Part shown: piece by piece, positions 7,916 through 14,277 of the stretch
How the letters are laid out: each line of letters starts with the position of its first letter
Numbering within the stretch: the first letter of the stretch is position 1
Assembly (NCBI GenBank): GCA_002480345.1
Contig: DLBY01000042.1
Span: 1 to 15,909, forward strand
DNA from: Phycisphaerales bacterium UBA7812
Lineage (GTDB): Bacteria; Planctomycetota; Phycisphaerae; Phycisphaerales; UBA1924
Direction: 5' to 3'
DNA length: 15,909 nucleotides
Translations under genes and position numbers: made by a program
Notes under the pieces: generated by a model
Databases searched by the model: none
What the model saw: only the letters and a program-made list of their open reading frames with translations
What the model was told of the DNA's origin: nothing

Positions 7916-8257
7916 ATGCCCGTCACCGCCAATCGTCGGCACCATGTCCGCACCGCCGCGGAAATCGCCTGCAAGCTGCTCCAGCACGCGGACTGCAAGT
8001 ACCGGTCGGCGCTCACTGCGGATATTTCCGCAGGCGGGGCGTTGCTCACCCTGCGCACGCCCAAGCCCCTCACGGTGGGCGAGACGCTCGCGATGACCGT
8101 GAACTGGAACGGGCGGCCGCTCCTCTCGCGCGAGGAGCTCATCAACGCGACCGTTGTGCGCACGGGTCCCCTGCTCGACCAGACCCAACTGGTCGCGGTC
8201 CGATTCGACGAGCCCCAGCACGAGGCGGACGCGTTGCTCGGCGCCGACGCGGCCTGA
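7916..8257 (+). CDS. PilZ domain c-di-GMP receptor
   Basis: This is a 113-residue single-domain PilZ protein. Both c-di-GMP contact motifs are intact: RRHHVR (residues 7-12, Arg-Arg-x3-Arg) and DISAGG (36-41, Asp-x-Ser-x2-Gly), with the C-terminal strand VAVRFDEP typical of the beta barrel. It should bind the second messenger cyclic di-GMP and pass the signal to a partner. The ATG at 7916 follows AGGGGA with a five-base gap; an ATG five bases earlier is in another frame. It begins 92 bases after the family-4 glycosyltransferase in the same direction, so co-transcription is possible and the pairing hints at c-di-GMP control of glycan synthesis. Adjacency is the only evidence for that role. Confidence 0.88.
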   Translation: MPVTANRRHHVRTAAEIACKLLQHADCKYRSALTADISAGGALLTLRTPKPLTVGETLAMTVNWNGRPLLSREELINATVVRTGPLLDQTQLVAVRFDEPQHEADALLGADAA

Positions 8258-8336
8258 GCGCGCACGACGGATCTCCTCCACCCGACCAGATCCCGGAATA
8301 GGTGGGCGTTCGCCCCGGTTGTGCACTGCGCGCCCC

Positions 8337-8342
8337 TAAAGT
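8337..8342 (+). promoter_or_regulatory. Possible -10 box for nadA
   Basis: TAAAGT lies 18 bases before the nadA Shine-Dalgarno and would give a leader of about 25 bases. The nearest -35-like sequence (TTGTGC at 8319) is only 12 bases upstream, too close, so the call rests on the hexamer and position. Confidence 0.3.
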
Positions 8343-8372
8343 GACGGGGACCGGAATCCGGAGGTGGACTTC

Positions 8373-9638
8373 ATGCAGCTTTGGCAACCCTCGCTCCCCG
8401 AGGTCTATCGGGAATTAACCGCCGACCAGCTCGCGGCGCAGATCACCGACCGGCGTCGCCGCTTGGGCGATCGCCTGGTCATCCTCGGGCACCACTATCA
8501 ACAGGACGATGTCGTCGCCCACGCGGACCTGCGGGGCGACTCGCTCAAGCTCAGCCAGCTCGCGGCGGGGGTCGCGGACGAGAAGCCCGTCGAGTTCGTC
8601 GTGTTCTGCGGCGTGCACTTCATGGCCGAGACCGCGGACATGCTCACGCCCGAGTCGGTCGAGGTGATCCTGCCCGACCTGAGCGCCGGGTGCTCGATGG
8701 CGGACATGGCGGCCTACGAGGACACGGTGCAGGCGTGGGAGGAGATCCACGCGGTGCTCAACGAGCAGCACGGGGGCGATTGGAACGGGCGCGTCGTGCC
8801 GATCACCTATGTGAACTCGTCGGCGGCGATCAAGGCGTTCGTCGGCGCGCACGAGGGCGCGTGCTGCACCTCCAGCAACGCGGACGCGGTCTTCGAGTGG
8901 GCGATGAACGGGGGCGTGCGCCCGAAGGCGGAGGGCGAGGAGATCAAGATCCTCTTCCTCCCCGACCAGCACCTGGGACGCAACACGGCGCACAAGTTCG
9001 GGGTCGATGTCGCCGCCGAGTCGTGCGTGTACGACCCGAAGAAGGCGGCGCGGGGCGAGGGGATCGGCGGCTCGACTAGGGAGCAGATCGCGGCGAGCCG
9101 GGTGATCCTGTGGGCGGGGCACTGCTCGGTGCACAAGCTGTTCCGCCCCGAGCACTGCGACGCGATTCGGGAGGCGAATGCGAGTCTCGCGCCGGGCGAG
9201 CAGCCCACGCAGATCCTCGTGCACCCCGAGTGCTGCAAGGAAGTGGTCGACAAGGCGGACCTCGCGGGCTCGACTGAGTTCATCATCAAGACGCTCGAGG
9301 CCGCGGAGCCCGGGACGAAGTGGGCGGTGGGGACCGAGTTCCACCTTGTCAACCGCATGGCCCACGCGTGCGCCGAGCGCGGCGTCGAGGTCCGCATCCT
9401 GTCGGAGTGCCAGTGCCTGTGCACCACGATGTACCGGATCGACCAGCCCCACCTGCTGTGGGTCCTCGACGGCCTGTGCGGCCTGAAGACCACCGGGGGC
9501 GACACCGAGCCCGAGCCGGGGAAGGCGCAGGTGCGCAATGTCATCCGCGTGCACCCCGAGGTGCGCGAGCCGGCGCTGCTCGCGATCAACCGGATGCTCG
9601 AACTCAGCACGCCCGCTGCGGCGGGCGCGATCGATTGA
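8373..9638 (+). CDS. nadA: Quinolinate synthase
   Basis: NadA condenses iminoaspartate with dihydroxyacetone phosphate to quinolinate in de novo NAD synthesis, using an oxygen-sensitive [4Fe-4S] cluster. Family signatures are clear: LGHHYQQDDVVAHAD, GDSLKLS, CGVHFMAETADML, YVNSSAAIKA, TSSNA, LPDQHLGRNTA and the active-site HPECC. Candidate cluster ligands are Cys79, Cys251 and one of Cys346/348/350 in the CQCLC motif. At 421 residues it is longer than the roughly 300-350 usual for the family; extra sequence lies around DTVQAWEEIHAVLNEQHGGDW and in the segment before WAGHCSVH. The start is the ATG at 8373, seven bases after GGAGGT (8360-8365); an in-frame GTG at 8364 lies within that site and is unlikely to be used. 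No nadB or nadC is nearby, so it stands alone here. Confidence 0.95.
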   Translation: MQLWQPSLPEVYRELTADQLAAQITDRRRRLGDRLVILGHHYQQDDVVAHADLRGDSLKLSQLAAGVADEKPVEFVVFCGVHFMAETADMLTPESVEVILPDLSAGCSMADMAAYEDTVQAWEEIHAVLNEQHGGDWNGRVVPITYVNSSAAIKAFVGAHEGACCTSSNADAVFEWAMNGGVRPKAEGEEIKILFLPDQHLGRNTAHKFGVDVAAESCVYDPKKAARGEGIGGSTREQIAASRVILWAGHCSVHKLFRPEHCDAIREANASLAPGEQPTQILVHPECCKEVVDKADLAGSTEFIIKTLEAAEPGTKWAVGTEFHLVNRMAHACAERGVEVRILSECQCLCTTMYRIDQPHLLWVLDGLCGLKTTGGDTEPEPGKAQVRNVIRVHPEVREPALLAINRMLELSTPAAAGAID

Positions 9639-9647
9639 GCGGGGCTC

Positions 9648-9672
9648 CGAACCCGGTCAGTCCGCGGGTTCG
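9648..9672. terminator. Hairpin between convergent nadA and beta-helix genes
   Basis: CGAACCCG (9648-9655) and CGGGTTCG (9665-9672) form a perfect 8-bp stem with a nine-base loop, straddling the short gap between the two stop codons and the end of the minus-strand gene. No T run follows on either strand, so it is at best a weak two-way terminator or mRNA end stabiliser. Confidence 0.35.
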
Positions 9673-12038
9673 AGGGTGACCTGCAGCGCGGCCCAGCCGT
9701 CTTTCTCGAAGTGCTCGACTTTGATGGCGACGGTCCGTGCCGCGTCGAGGGTGATGACTGCCTCGTCGGGGGTGGGGCCGTGGATGTTCCAGCGTTCGAT
9801 GACGACCTCGCCGTCGACGAAGACGCGGATGCCGTCGTCGGAAACGGTGCGGAGGTGCCAGCGCCCCGCGGTGAGGGGGACGGTGGTGGTGGCGATGGTC
9901 GCGAAGGCGTCGCGCCCGATGCCGGCGTTCGTCGCGGCTTCCGCCTCGAGCATGCCGAGGTCGACCGGGCCGCGTGATTGGTAATAGAAATCGAGCGCAT
10001 CGAGATCGGTGTGGACGACGCGGTCGCCTTCGGCTTCGGCACGCCACGCGTCGAGGTCGGTGAGCGGGTCGGCGGTCCACGCCCAGGTGCGCGCGTGCCA
10101 GGTGGTGTGGACGAGCGTGCCGGTGAGGGTGCGCGTGAATCCGGTTTCGGGGTCGGCGAGGGTCATCTCGTAGGGGTGCACGCCGGGCTCGGTCGATTCG
10201 ATGGTCGCGGTCCAGCGGTCCGGGGCGGGCGCGTCGCGGTCGGGCACGAAGCGGGTCGCGGTCCCGCGGCTTGGCTGCGTGACGCCCGCGTTCAGGGATT
10301 CGCCTTGCACGCCGAAGACCTCGTAGACATGCCGCGACGCGGTGCGCTCGCGGACGCGGATCATCGGGGATTCGTGATCCCACGGGCCCCATTTGCCCAT
10401 GATGATGTTGTGCCGGCCGCGGAGGTGGTCGCGGGCGCCGACGGGGCGGGTGGTGCCGGTAGCCTCCCCGCGTCCTGCGTACATGCCGTTTATCGCCATG
10501 TTCACATCCGCATCATGCAGTGTGGGTTCCGTTCCCGGTTCGAACTCGTGGCCGATCCATCGATCGGTCGCGATCTCGGTCCGCAACGGTCGAATGACGG
10601 TGCCTTCGAGGCGCGTTCCGGTTGGATCCTGCAACCAGCAGTACCGGAACTTCGTTTCGGTGTGGTGGTCCATCGTGAAGGGGTGCGATTCGTCGACGCG
10701 GACCGTATTGTCAAGGACTGCGTTTTCTTTGAGTGGCTCATCTCTCGACGGCGTGCCCGGCAGATCGAACAACGCACCATCGTCATCCCACCAGAATCGG
10801 GCGACAACCGAGTTGTTGACGAAGGTGTTCCAGCGGATGTGGTTGTATGAACCGTGCTCGATATTGATCGCGCCGCCCTCATTTCCATACGCGAGGGTGC
10901 CGTTGCCTTCGAAGTGGTTTCGCTGCATGGTGGTCATGGACGAGTATCCGCCCCAGACGCCGCAGATCCCGTTCTCGACGATTCGATTCTCGACGAGCCC
11001 ATTGCCTTCCGAGAATGTCATCTCCCAGCCGTGCGCCGGCGCATACGAGAAGTCGTTTCCGGAGAAGCCGTTGTTATTGCACCCCCGGTTGTCATAGAAA
11101 CTCCCACCGTCGAGGTAGACCGTCTTGTCGTTGTGGGGCACCTCCCCGATCGCCTCGCGTCCCGCAAACCCGAAGAACCCGTCCCCCGAGTGCGTCGCGG
11201 AGTTCTCGACGACCGTGTTCCTGTTGCATTGCTCGAAGAACAGGATGCCCGCGGAGTCCTGCCCCCGGTTGTAGACGCCCTCGGAGTGCCCGCGCACGCA
11301 GAAATCGAACGCGTTCCGGCTGATGAGGTTCTCGTTCGACCGCCAGCAGGCGAGGCCCCAGCCGCTGAGGAACGAGCAGTCGTTGTCGTAGATCTGTGAC
11401 TTGTTGACGCGGTCGAGGATGATGCCGTTCTGCCCCCGGCGGACGCGGAGCGCGCGCACGGTGATGTTCTCGGAGCGTTCGATGCAGAGGGCGGAGCCGT
11501 GCTTGGTGACCCATTCGCGGTCGTCGTTTTCGTGGGGGTAGAGCCAGTCGGTGGGGTCCTCGCGGAGTGGTGTGGATCTGAGTCGCTGGCGGTAATTGTC
11601 CGAGAGGTCGGCCGATTCGACGGTGAGTCCGTCGGCGTGGGTCGCGAGGACGCCGACCTTGTAGCCCAGCACGCGGAGGTTGCGGAGGGTGACGCCCGCG
11701 GCGTTCTCGACGCGCACGCCGATGCCGGTGAGGGCGTCCCAGTTGTCGTCGATGACGGCGCCGGCCAGGGGGTTGGGGGACCCGTCGGGCCCGGTGTGGA
11801 ACTCGACGGTGATGCCGTCGGTGCGGATCTGGATCACGCCGTCGCCCGCCTTGTCGGGGATGATGGTCCCTTCCGGGATCACGACGACGCACGACTCGGT
11901 GATTTCGGTATCGTCCTGCGTGACGGTGACGGTTGGGAGGTCGGCGGGGGCGTGGATCGCAGAACCGGAACGGGCAGGCGCGGGCGACGCGACGAAGACG
12001 CAGAGGGCGATCGGCAGAACGATGTGGGCGTGGTGCAT
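9657..12038 (-). CDS. Secreted right-handed beta-helix protein with C-terminal PA14-like domain
   Basis: This 793-residue exported protein has a signal peptide (MHHAHIVLPIALCVFVASPAPA). Residues of about 40-430 are a parallel beta-helix of NosD/pectate-lyase style, with repeated turns such as GVTLRNLRVLGYKVGV, NITVRALRVRRGQNGIIL and NKSQIYDNDCSFLSGWGLA. Its many Asn and Asp residues line the turns. A middle region has a WGPWDHESP motif of the kind I associate with planctomycetal beta-helix proteins. Residues of about 690-793 look like a PA14 sugar-binding domain (LRTVSDDGIRVFVDGEVVIE, then VAIKVEHFEKDGWAAL). The likely role is polysaccharide binding or cleavage outside the cytoplasm; catalytic residues cannot be assigned. 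The frame runs open upstream to 12926 but that part crosses other genes and is non-coding. The start at 12038 has no Shine-Dalgarno and lies six bases after TATCGT, suggesting a leaderless transcript. Confidence 0.87.
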   Translation of the reverse strand: MHHAHIVLPIALCVFVASPAPARSGSAIHAPADLPTVTVTQDDTEITESCVVVIPEGTIIPDKAGDGVIQIRTDGITVEFHTGPDGSPNPLAGAVIDDNWDALTGIGVRVENAAGVTLRNLRVLGYKVGVLATHADGLTVESADLSDNYRQRLRSTPLREDPTDWLYPHENDDREWVTKHGSALCIERSENITVRALRVRRGQNGIILDRVNKSQIYDNDCSFLSGWGLACWRSNENLISRNAFDFCVRGHSEGVYNRGQDSAGILFFEQCNRNTVVENSATHSGDGFFGFAGREAIGEVPHNDKTVYLDGGSFYDNRGCNNNGFSGNDFSYAPAHGWEMTFSEGNGLVENRIVENGICGVWGGYSSMTTMQRNHFEGNGTLAYGNEGGAINIEHGSYNHIRWNTFVNNSVVARFWWDDDGALFDLPGTPSRDEPLKENAVLDNTVRVDESHPFTMDHHTETKFRYCWLQDPTGTRLEGTVIRPLRTEIATDRWIGHEFEPGTEPTLHDADVNMAINGMYAGRGEATGTTRPVGARDHLRGRHNIIMGKWGPWDHESPMIRVRERTASRHVYEVFGVQGESLNAGVTQPSRGTATRFVPDRDAPAPDRWTATIESTEPGVHPYEMTLADPETGFTRTLTGTLVHTTWHARTWAWTADPLTDLDAWRAEAEGDRVVHTDLDALDFYYQSRGPVDLGMLEAEAATNAGIGRDAFATIATTTVPLTAGRWHLRTVSDDGIRVFVDGEVVIERWNIHGPTPDEAVITLDAARTVAIKVEHFEKDGWAALQVTLEPAD

Positions 12039-12044
12039 GCGTGC

Positions 12045-12050
12045 ACGATA
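12045..12050 (-). promoter_or_regulatory. Probable -10 box of the beta-helix gene (leaderless start)
   Basis: TATCGT on the minus strand ends six bases before the ATG at 12038, so transcription would start at about the A of the start codon. No Shine-Dalgarno is present in the gap. The same TATCGT precedes the methyltransferase start at 14233. Confidence 0.45.
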
Positions 12051-12133
12051 CCGCGCCGCGGGCGGAACACGCGTCACCTGTGCGCAACATGAGCCGGTGC
12101 AGTCGGTTGGAACCGGGGGACGGTGCCCGAGGA

Positions 12134-12240
12134 CAGAAAAGGAAAGAGGCCGACGCGCCGCGCCGGCCTCCTCGATCTCGCTCTCACCCGTGTGAGAACA
12201 CGCCGCGCCCGTGACGGACCCGACGCTGTTCCCTCTCTCG
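12134..12240 (-). ncRNA. Candidate small non-coding RNA with three hairpins
   Basis: On the minus strand three successive stems are visible. The first (12225-12201) has 11 positions with one mismatch, two wobbles and a UCA loop. The second (12197-12182) is UCUCAC/GUGAGA with a four-base loop. The third (12170-12146) is an 11-position stem beginning GAGGCCG and ending CGGCCUC, with one wobble and a GGC loop, followed by UUUCCUUUUCU. The last is a convincing intrinsic terminator. A TATGGT -10-like box at 12252-12247 would start the RNA near 12240, giving about 105 nt. No minus-strand gene lies upstream until the methyltransferase at 13463, so the terminator is not explained by a known gene. I do not recognise it as tRNA, tmRNA, SRP RNA or RNase P RNA. 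The alternative is a 5' leader attenuator for the beta-helix gene, but that gene has its own -10-like box. Confidence 0.45.
12146..12170 (-). terminator. Orphan minus-strand intrinsic terminator
   Basis: The stem GAGGCCGGCGC / GCGTCGGCCTC (one G-T wobble, three-base loop) is followed on the minus strand by TTTCCTTTTCT. On the plus strand the bases after the stem are not T-rich, so the direction is clear. It lies about 110 bases upstream of the beta-helix start codon. Confidence 0.7.
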
Positions 12241-12246
12241 TGTAAC

Positions 12247-12276
12247 ACCATAGCGGACCGCCCCGCTTTGGGCGGT
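12247..12276 (-). promoter_or_regulatory. Candidate promoter and operator of the small RNA
   Basis: TATGGT (12252-12247, minus strand) resembles a -10 box. Starting four bases upstream is a perfect 7-bp inverted repeat, ACCGCCC-N6-GGGCGGT (12257-12276), occupying the -35 region where no TTGACA-like sequence is found. The repeat could bind a regulator. Confidence 0.35.
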
Positions 12277-12345
12277 GCCGGGGCGCGAAGACTGCGCAAA
12301 GACCGCCGACGAAAGACCCCTACGGAAAACCCGAGCAAGGGCGTG

Positions 12346-12351
12346 TAGGCT
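12346..12351 (+). promoter_or_regulatory. Possible -10 box for the PH-domain gene
   Basis: TAGGCT lies 62 bases before the ATG at 12414. The identical hexamer precedes the transporter at 14265 and the near-identical TATGCT precedes the gene at 12944, so TA-K-GCT may be a local -10 variant. Confidence 0.3.
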
Positions 12352-12413
12352 CGTGATCGGCGGATGTGCGGGGCGCACGCCCGTGTGGGTCGACTGCGAA
12401 AGGGATAGCGGCG

Positions 12414-12860
12414 ATGATCGACGAGGGGACGATGCGGGCGCGCCCGGAGAAGGGCGAGGAAGCGGAACTGTGGAGCGGCGGGCCCAGCCAGTGGGTGAAT
12501 TTCTGGTGGTGGGTGTCGTGCCTTCTGGTGATCCCGATCCCGTGGGCGATCTACAAGTGGCTGGATGTGAAGAGTACGCGGTTCACCCTCACGACCGAAA
12601 GGCTGCGCTGGGAGTGGGGCATCCTGAACCGGCGCACGGAAGAGGTCGAACTCTACCGCGTGCGCGATGTGGGGCTCATCAAGCCCTTCGTGCAGAGGCT
12701 GGTGGGGCTTGGGACGCTCGAGGTGACGAGCACCGACGAGCGCACGCCCGAGATCGTGCTCAACGCGATCAAGGACGCCGACGAGGTGCGGGAGTACTTC
12801 CGCGAGGCGACGGAACGCATGCGCCAGATCCGCGGGGTGCGGGATATCGATATGAGTTGA
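12414..12860 (+). CDS. Membrane-associated bacterial PH domain protein (YdbS-like)
   Basis: The 148-residue product contains a bacterial PH domain of the type found in YdbS/YdbT proteins. After a charged N-terminus (residues 1-17) comes ELWSGGPSQWVN, a hydrophobic membrane segment at about 28-50 (FWWWVSCLLVIPIPWAIYKW), and the PH part: TRFTLTTERLRWEWGILNRRTEEVELYRVRDVGLIKPF, then GTLEVTSTD and a closing helix with DEVREYFRE. The start is the ATG at 12414, eight bases after AAAGGGA (12399-12405); an in-frame GTG at 12366 lacks such a site. The function of this family is poorly defined; membrane stress or envelope roles have been suggested for relatives. It precedes another small membrane protein gene in the same direction, with a repeat and a separate -10-like box between them. 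Confidence 0.8.
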   Translation: MIDEGTMRARPEKGEEAELWSGGPSQWVNFWWWVSCLLVIPIPWAIYKWLDVKSTRFTLTTERLRWEWGILNRRTEEVELYRVRDVGLIKPFVQRLVGLGTLEVTSTDERTPEIVLNAIKDADEVREYFREATERMRQIRGVRDIDMS

Positions 12861-12864
12861 GGGG

Positions 12865-12903
12865 GAAGGCACGAAGGCACGAAGGCACGGAGGGACGGAG
12901 GGG
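12865..12903. repeat. Short tandem repeat of 8-bp units
   Basis: GAAGGCAC occurs three times in a row (12865-12888) and then decays into GGAGGGAC and GGAGGGGT. The array begins four bases after the stop codon of the PH-domain gene and ends before the -10-like box of the next gene. It has no hairpin potential. Confidence 0.8.
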
Positions 12904-12913
12904 TCGCGGTCGG

Positions 12914-12919
12914 TATGCT
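12914..12919 (+). promoter_or_regulatory. Possible -10 box for the gene at 12944
   Basis: TATGCT sits in the context CGGTATGCTGGGGC, nearly the same as CGGTAGGCTGGGGC upstream of the transporter. It would give a leader of about 18 bases containing the GGGGGA ribosome site. Confidence 0.35.
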
Positions 12920-12943
12920 GGGGCATCCTGACGGGGGACGCGT

Positions 12944-13462
12944 ATGCGGGACATCGTGCTGGGGCCCACCTTCGAAGCGCCGCTGCCCGGGACCGCGGAC
13001 GAGGCGGAGGGCCGGCTCGCGGACTGGATCCGATCGGGCGCGTGTCCCTACGACGCGGTCCGCGCCGGGTCGCACTTCACGATGAATCCCCGCAAAGAAG
13101 CCAAGCACTTCTGGTCACCCGTGCTCACGCTCGAGCTGCGCGAGGAGATCGGTCCCGAGGGCGCGGTGGCGCTCGTCGCGGGGCGGTTCAACCCCGCCAA
13201 CGGGATCTGGGTGGGGTACATGCTGACCTACCTCGCGCTGCTGACGCTGGTCCTCGGGTCGGCGATGTGGGGCACGGCCGAGCTGATCCTCGGGCGGACG
13301 CCCTGGTCGATGCTGCTGATCCCGGCGTGCCTGGTCGTGGGCGGGCTGATGTTCTGGGCGAGCGTCGTGGGGCAGCGGATCGCGCGTCCGGAGATGGCGC
13401 AGATGCGCGCGACGGTGTGCGGGGGGCTGGGTGTCGCGCCGGTGGATCCGGCGCCCGCCTGA
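12944..13462 (+). CDS. Small membrane protein of unknown function
   Basis: I do not recognise this 172-residue protein. Residues 1-90 are soluble and include a strand-rich part (SHFTMNPRKEAKHFWSPVLTLELREE) ending in GRFNPANGIWVG. Two membrane segments follow, at about 89-111 (VGYMLTYLALLTLVLGSAMWG) and 121-143 (SMLLIPACLVVGGLMFWASVV), joined by a short loop. A C-terminal tail of about 30 residues starts RIARPEMAQMRATV. The start at 12944 has GGGGGA (12933-12938) five bases upstream. The tandem membrane hairpin after a soluble domain recalls DUF3592-type proteins but I cannot confirm that. Its stop codon directly abuts the stop of the convergent methyltransferase gene, with no bases between. 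Confidence 0.7.
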   Translation: MRDIVLGPTFEAPLPGTADEAEGRLADWIRSGACPYDAVRAGSHFTMNPRKEAKHFWSPVLTLELREEIGPEGAVALVAGRFNPANGIWVGYMLTYLALLTLVLGSAMWGTAELILGRTPWSMLLIPACLVVGGLMFWASVVGQRIARPEMAQMRATVCGGLGVAPVDPAPA

Positions 13463-14233
13463 TCACGCGACCGCGGGCGTGCGCGCGATGTAGAACGCGT
13501 AGCCGAACCACTGGGCGTGCGCGCGGTACAGGTCGGCCTCGGCGCGGTCGTTCTCGACGATCGCGCGGGCCGCGTCGCTGTGATCGTGGCGCTCGAGGAA
13601 CGCGTCGTGTCCCGCCCCGAGCGGCTCGTAGTAGTTTGCGAGCCAGGACGAGCCGGGGATGAAGAAGAACCCGATCGGGGCGTAGCCCGCGTCCTCGAGC
13701 GTGCGCATGTTCGCGGACACGGTGGTGATCCCGGGGTATTCGGTGGTCCAGTGGGCTTCGATCTCCTCGGGTCGGCTCGCGGTGGTCCAGCTGAGTTCGG
13801 AGACCACCAGCGTGCCGCCCGGGCGGAGCAGGGGCTTCCAGGCGCGCACGCCCTCAGCGAAGCCGATGTTGTAGATCGCGGCCTCGGACCAGAGCAGATC
13901 GAGCGTGTTCGCCTCGAGCGGGGGCGCGCCCATGTTGCCGGTGTGCGCGTCGATGCGATCCGCGAGGCCCGCGTCCGCGGCGCGTTCGCGGAGGCGCTCG
14001 ACGAAAGCGGGGAGCATGTCGATCGCGGTGATCGGCGCGGCGAGGCTGTCGCCGAGTTCTCGCGCGAGGCAGAGCGATGCGGCACCGCAGCCGCAGCCGA
14101 AGTCGGCGACGCGGAGGGGTGTGTCGGGATCGATCCGAGCGAGTTCGAGTGCGCGGATCGTGTCGGCGTCGCTGCCGGGCCCCTGGCGGTCGTTGCGGAG
14201 GTGGAGGTCGATGAGCAGGTCGAGGTCGTCCAT
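13463..14233 (-). CDS. Class I SAM-dependent methyltransferase
   Basis: The 256-residue product has a Rossmann methyltransferase fold. Motif I is VADFGCGCG (residues 42-50), which binds S-adenosylmethionine; AIDMLPAFVERLRERA follows as the acidic motif II region, then GNMGAPPLEANTLDLLWSEAAIYNIGF, and LLRPGGTLVVSELSW as the post-III strand. The N-terminal RNDRQGPGSDADTIRAL is a pattern seen in small-molecule methyltransferases of this class. The substrate cannot be predicted. The ATG at 14233 lacks a Shine-Dalgarno, and TATCGT (14246-14241) ends seven bases before it, so the mRNA may be leaderless. The gene is divergent from the fatty acid transporter, with only 44 bases between the two start codons, and is convergent with the small membrane protein gene. 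Confidence 0.88.
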   Translation of the reverse strand: MDDLDLLIDLHLRNDRQGPGSDADTIRALELARIDPDTPLRVADFGCGCGAASLCLARELGDSLAAPITAIDMLPAFVERLRERAADAGLADRIDAHTGNMGAPPLEANTLDLLWSEAAIYNIGFAEGVRAWKPLLRPGGTLVVSELSWTTASRPEEIEAHWTTEYPGITTVSANMRTLEDAGYAPIGFFFIPGSSWLANYYEPLGAGHDAFLERHDHSDAARAIVENDRAEADLYRAHAQWFGYAFYIARTPAVA

Positions 14234-14240
14234 GCGCTGA

Positions 14241-14270
14241 ACGATAGCGACGGGGTGGGCGCGGTAGGCT
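14241..14270. promoter_or_regulatory. Divergent -10 boxes of the methyltransferase and transporter genes
   Basis: In the 44-bp gap, TATCGT (14246-14241, minus) ends seven bases before the methyltransferase ATG and TAGGCT (14265-14270, plus) ends seven bases before the transporter ATG. Neither start has a normal Shine-Dalgarno. The arrangement implies two overlapping, back-to-back promoters giving near-leaderless transcripts. No clear -35 boxes are seen. Confidence 0.45.
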
Positions 14271-14277
14271 GGGGCCC

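Noticed and set aside
12184..12378. 64-codon minus-strand open frame ending just before the orphan terminator
   Set aside because: It is Arg-rich with no ribosome site or recognisable features; the hairpin structure over the same bases fits an RNA better than a protein.
12039..12413. Possible RNase P, SRP, tmRNA or tRNA gene in the 375-base gap
   Set aside because: None of the conserved cores (for example the SRP GGAAGCAGCC loop, RNase P GAGGAAAGTCC, or a tRNA T-loop) is present on either strand.
12039..12926. Upstream extension of the beta-helix frame to 12926
   Set aside because: It runs through the opposite-strand PH-domain gene and the candidate small RNA. A clear signal peptide starts at 12038 and the extra residues have no protein-like pattern.
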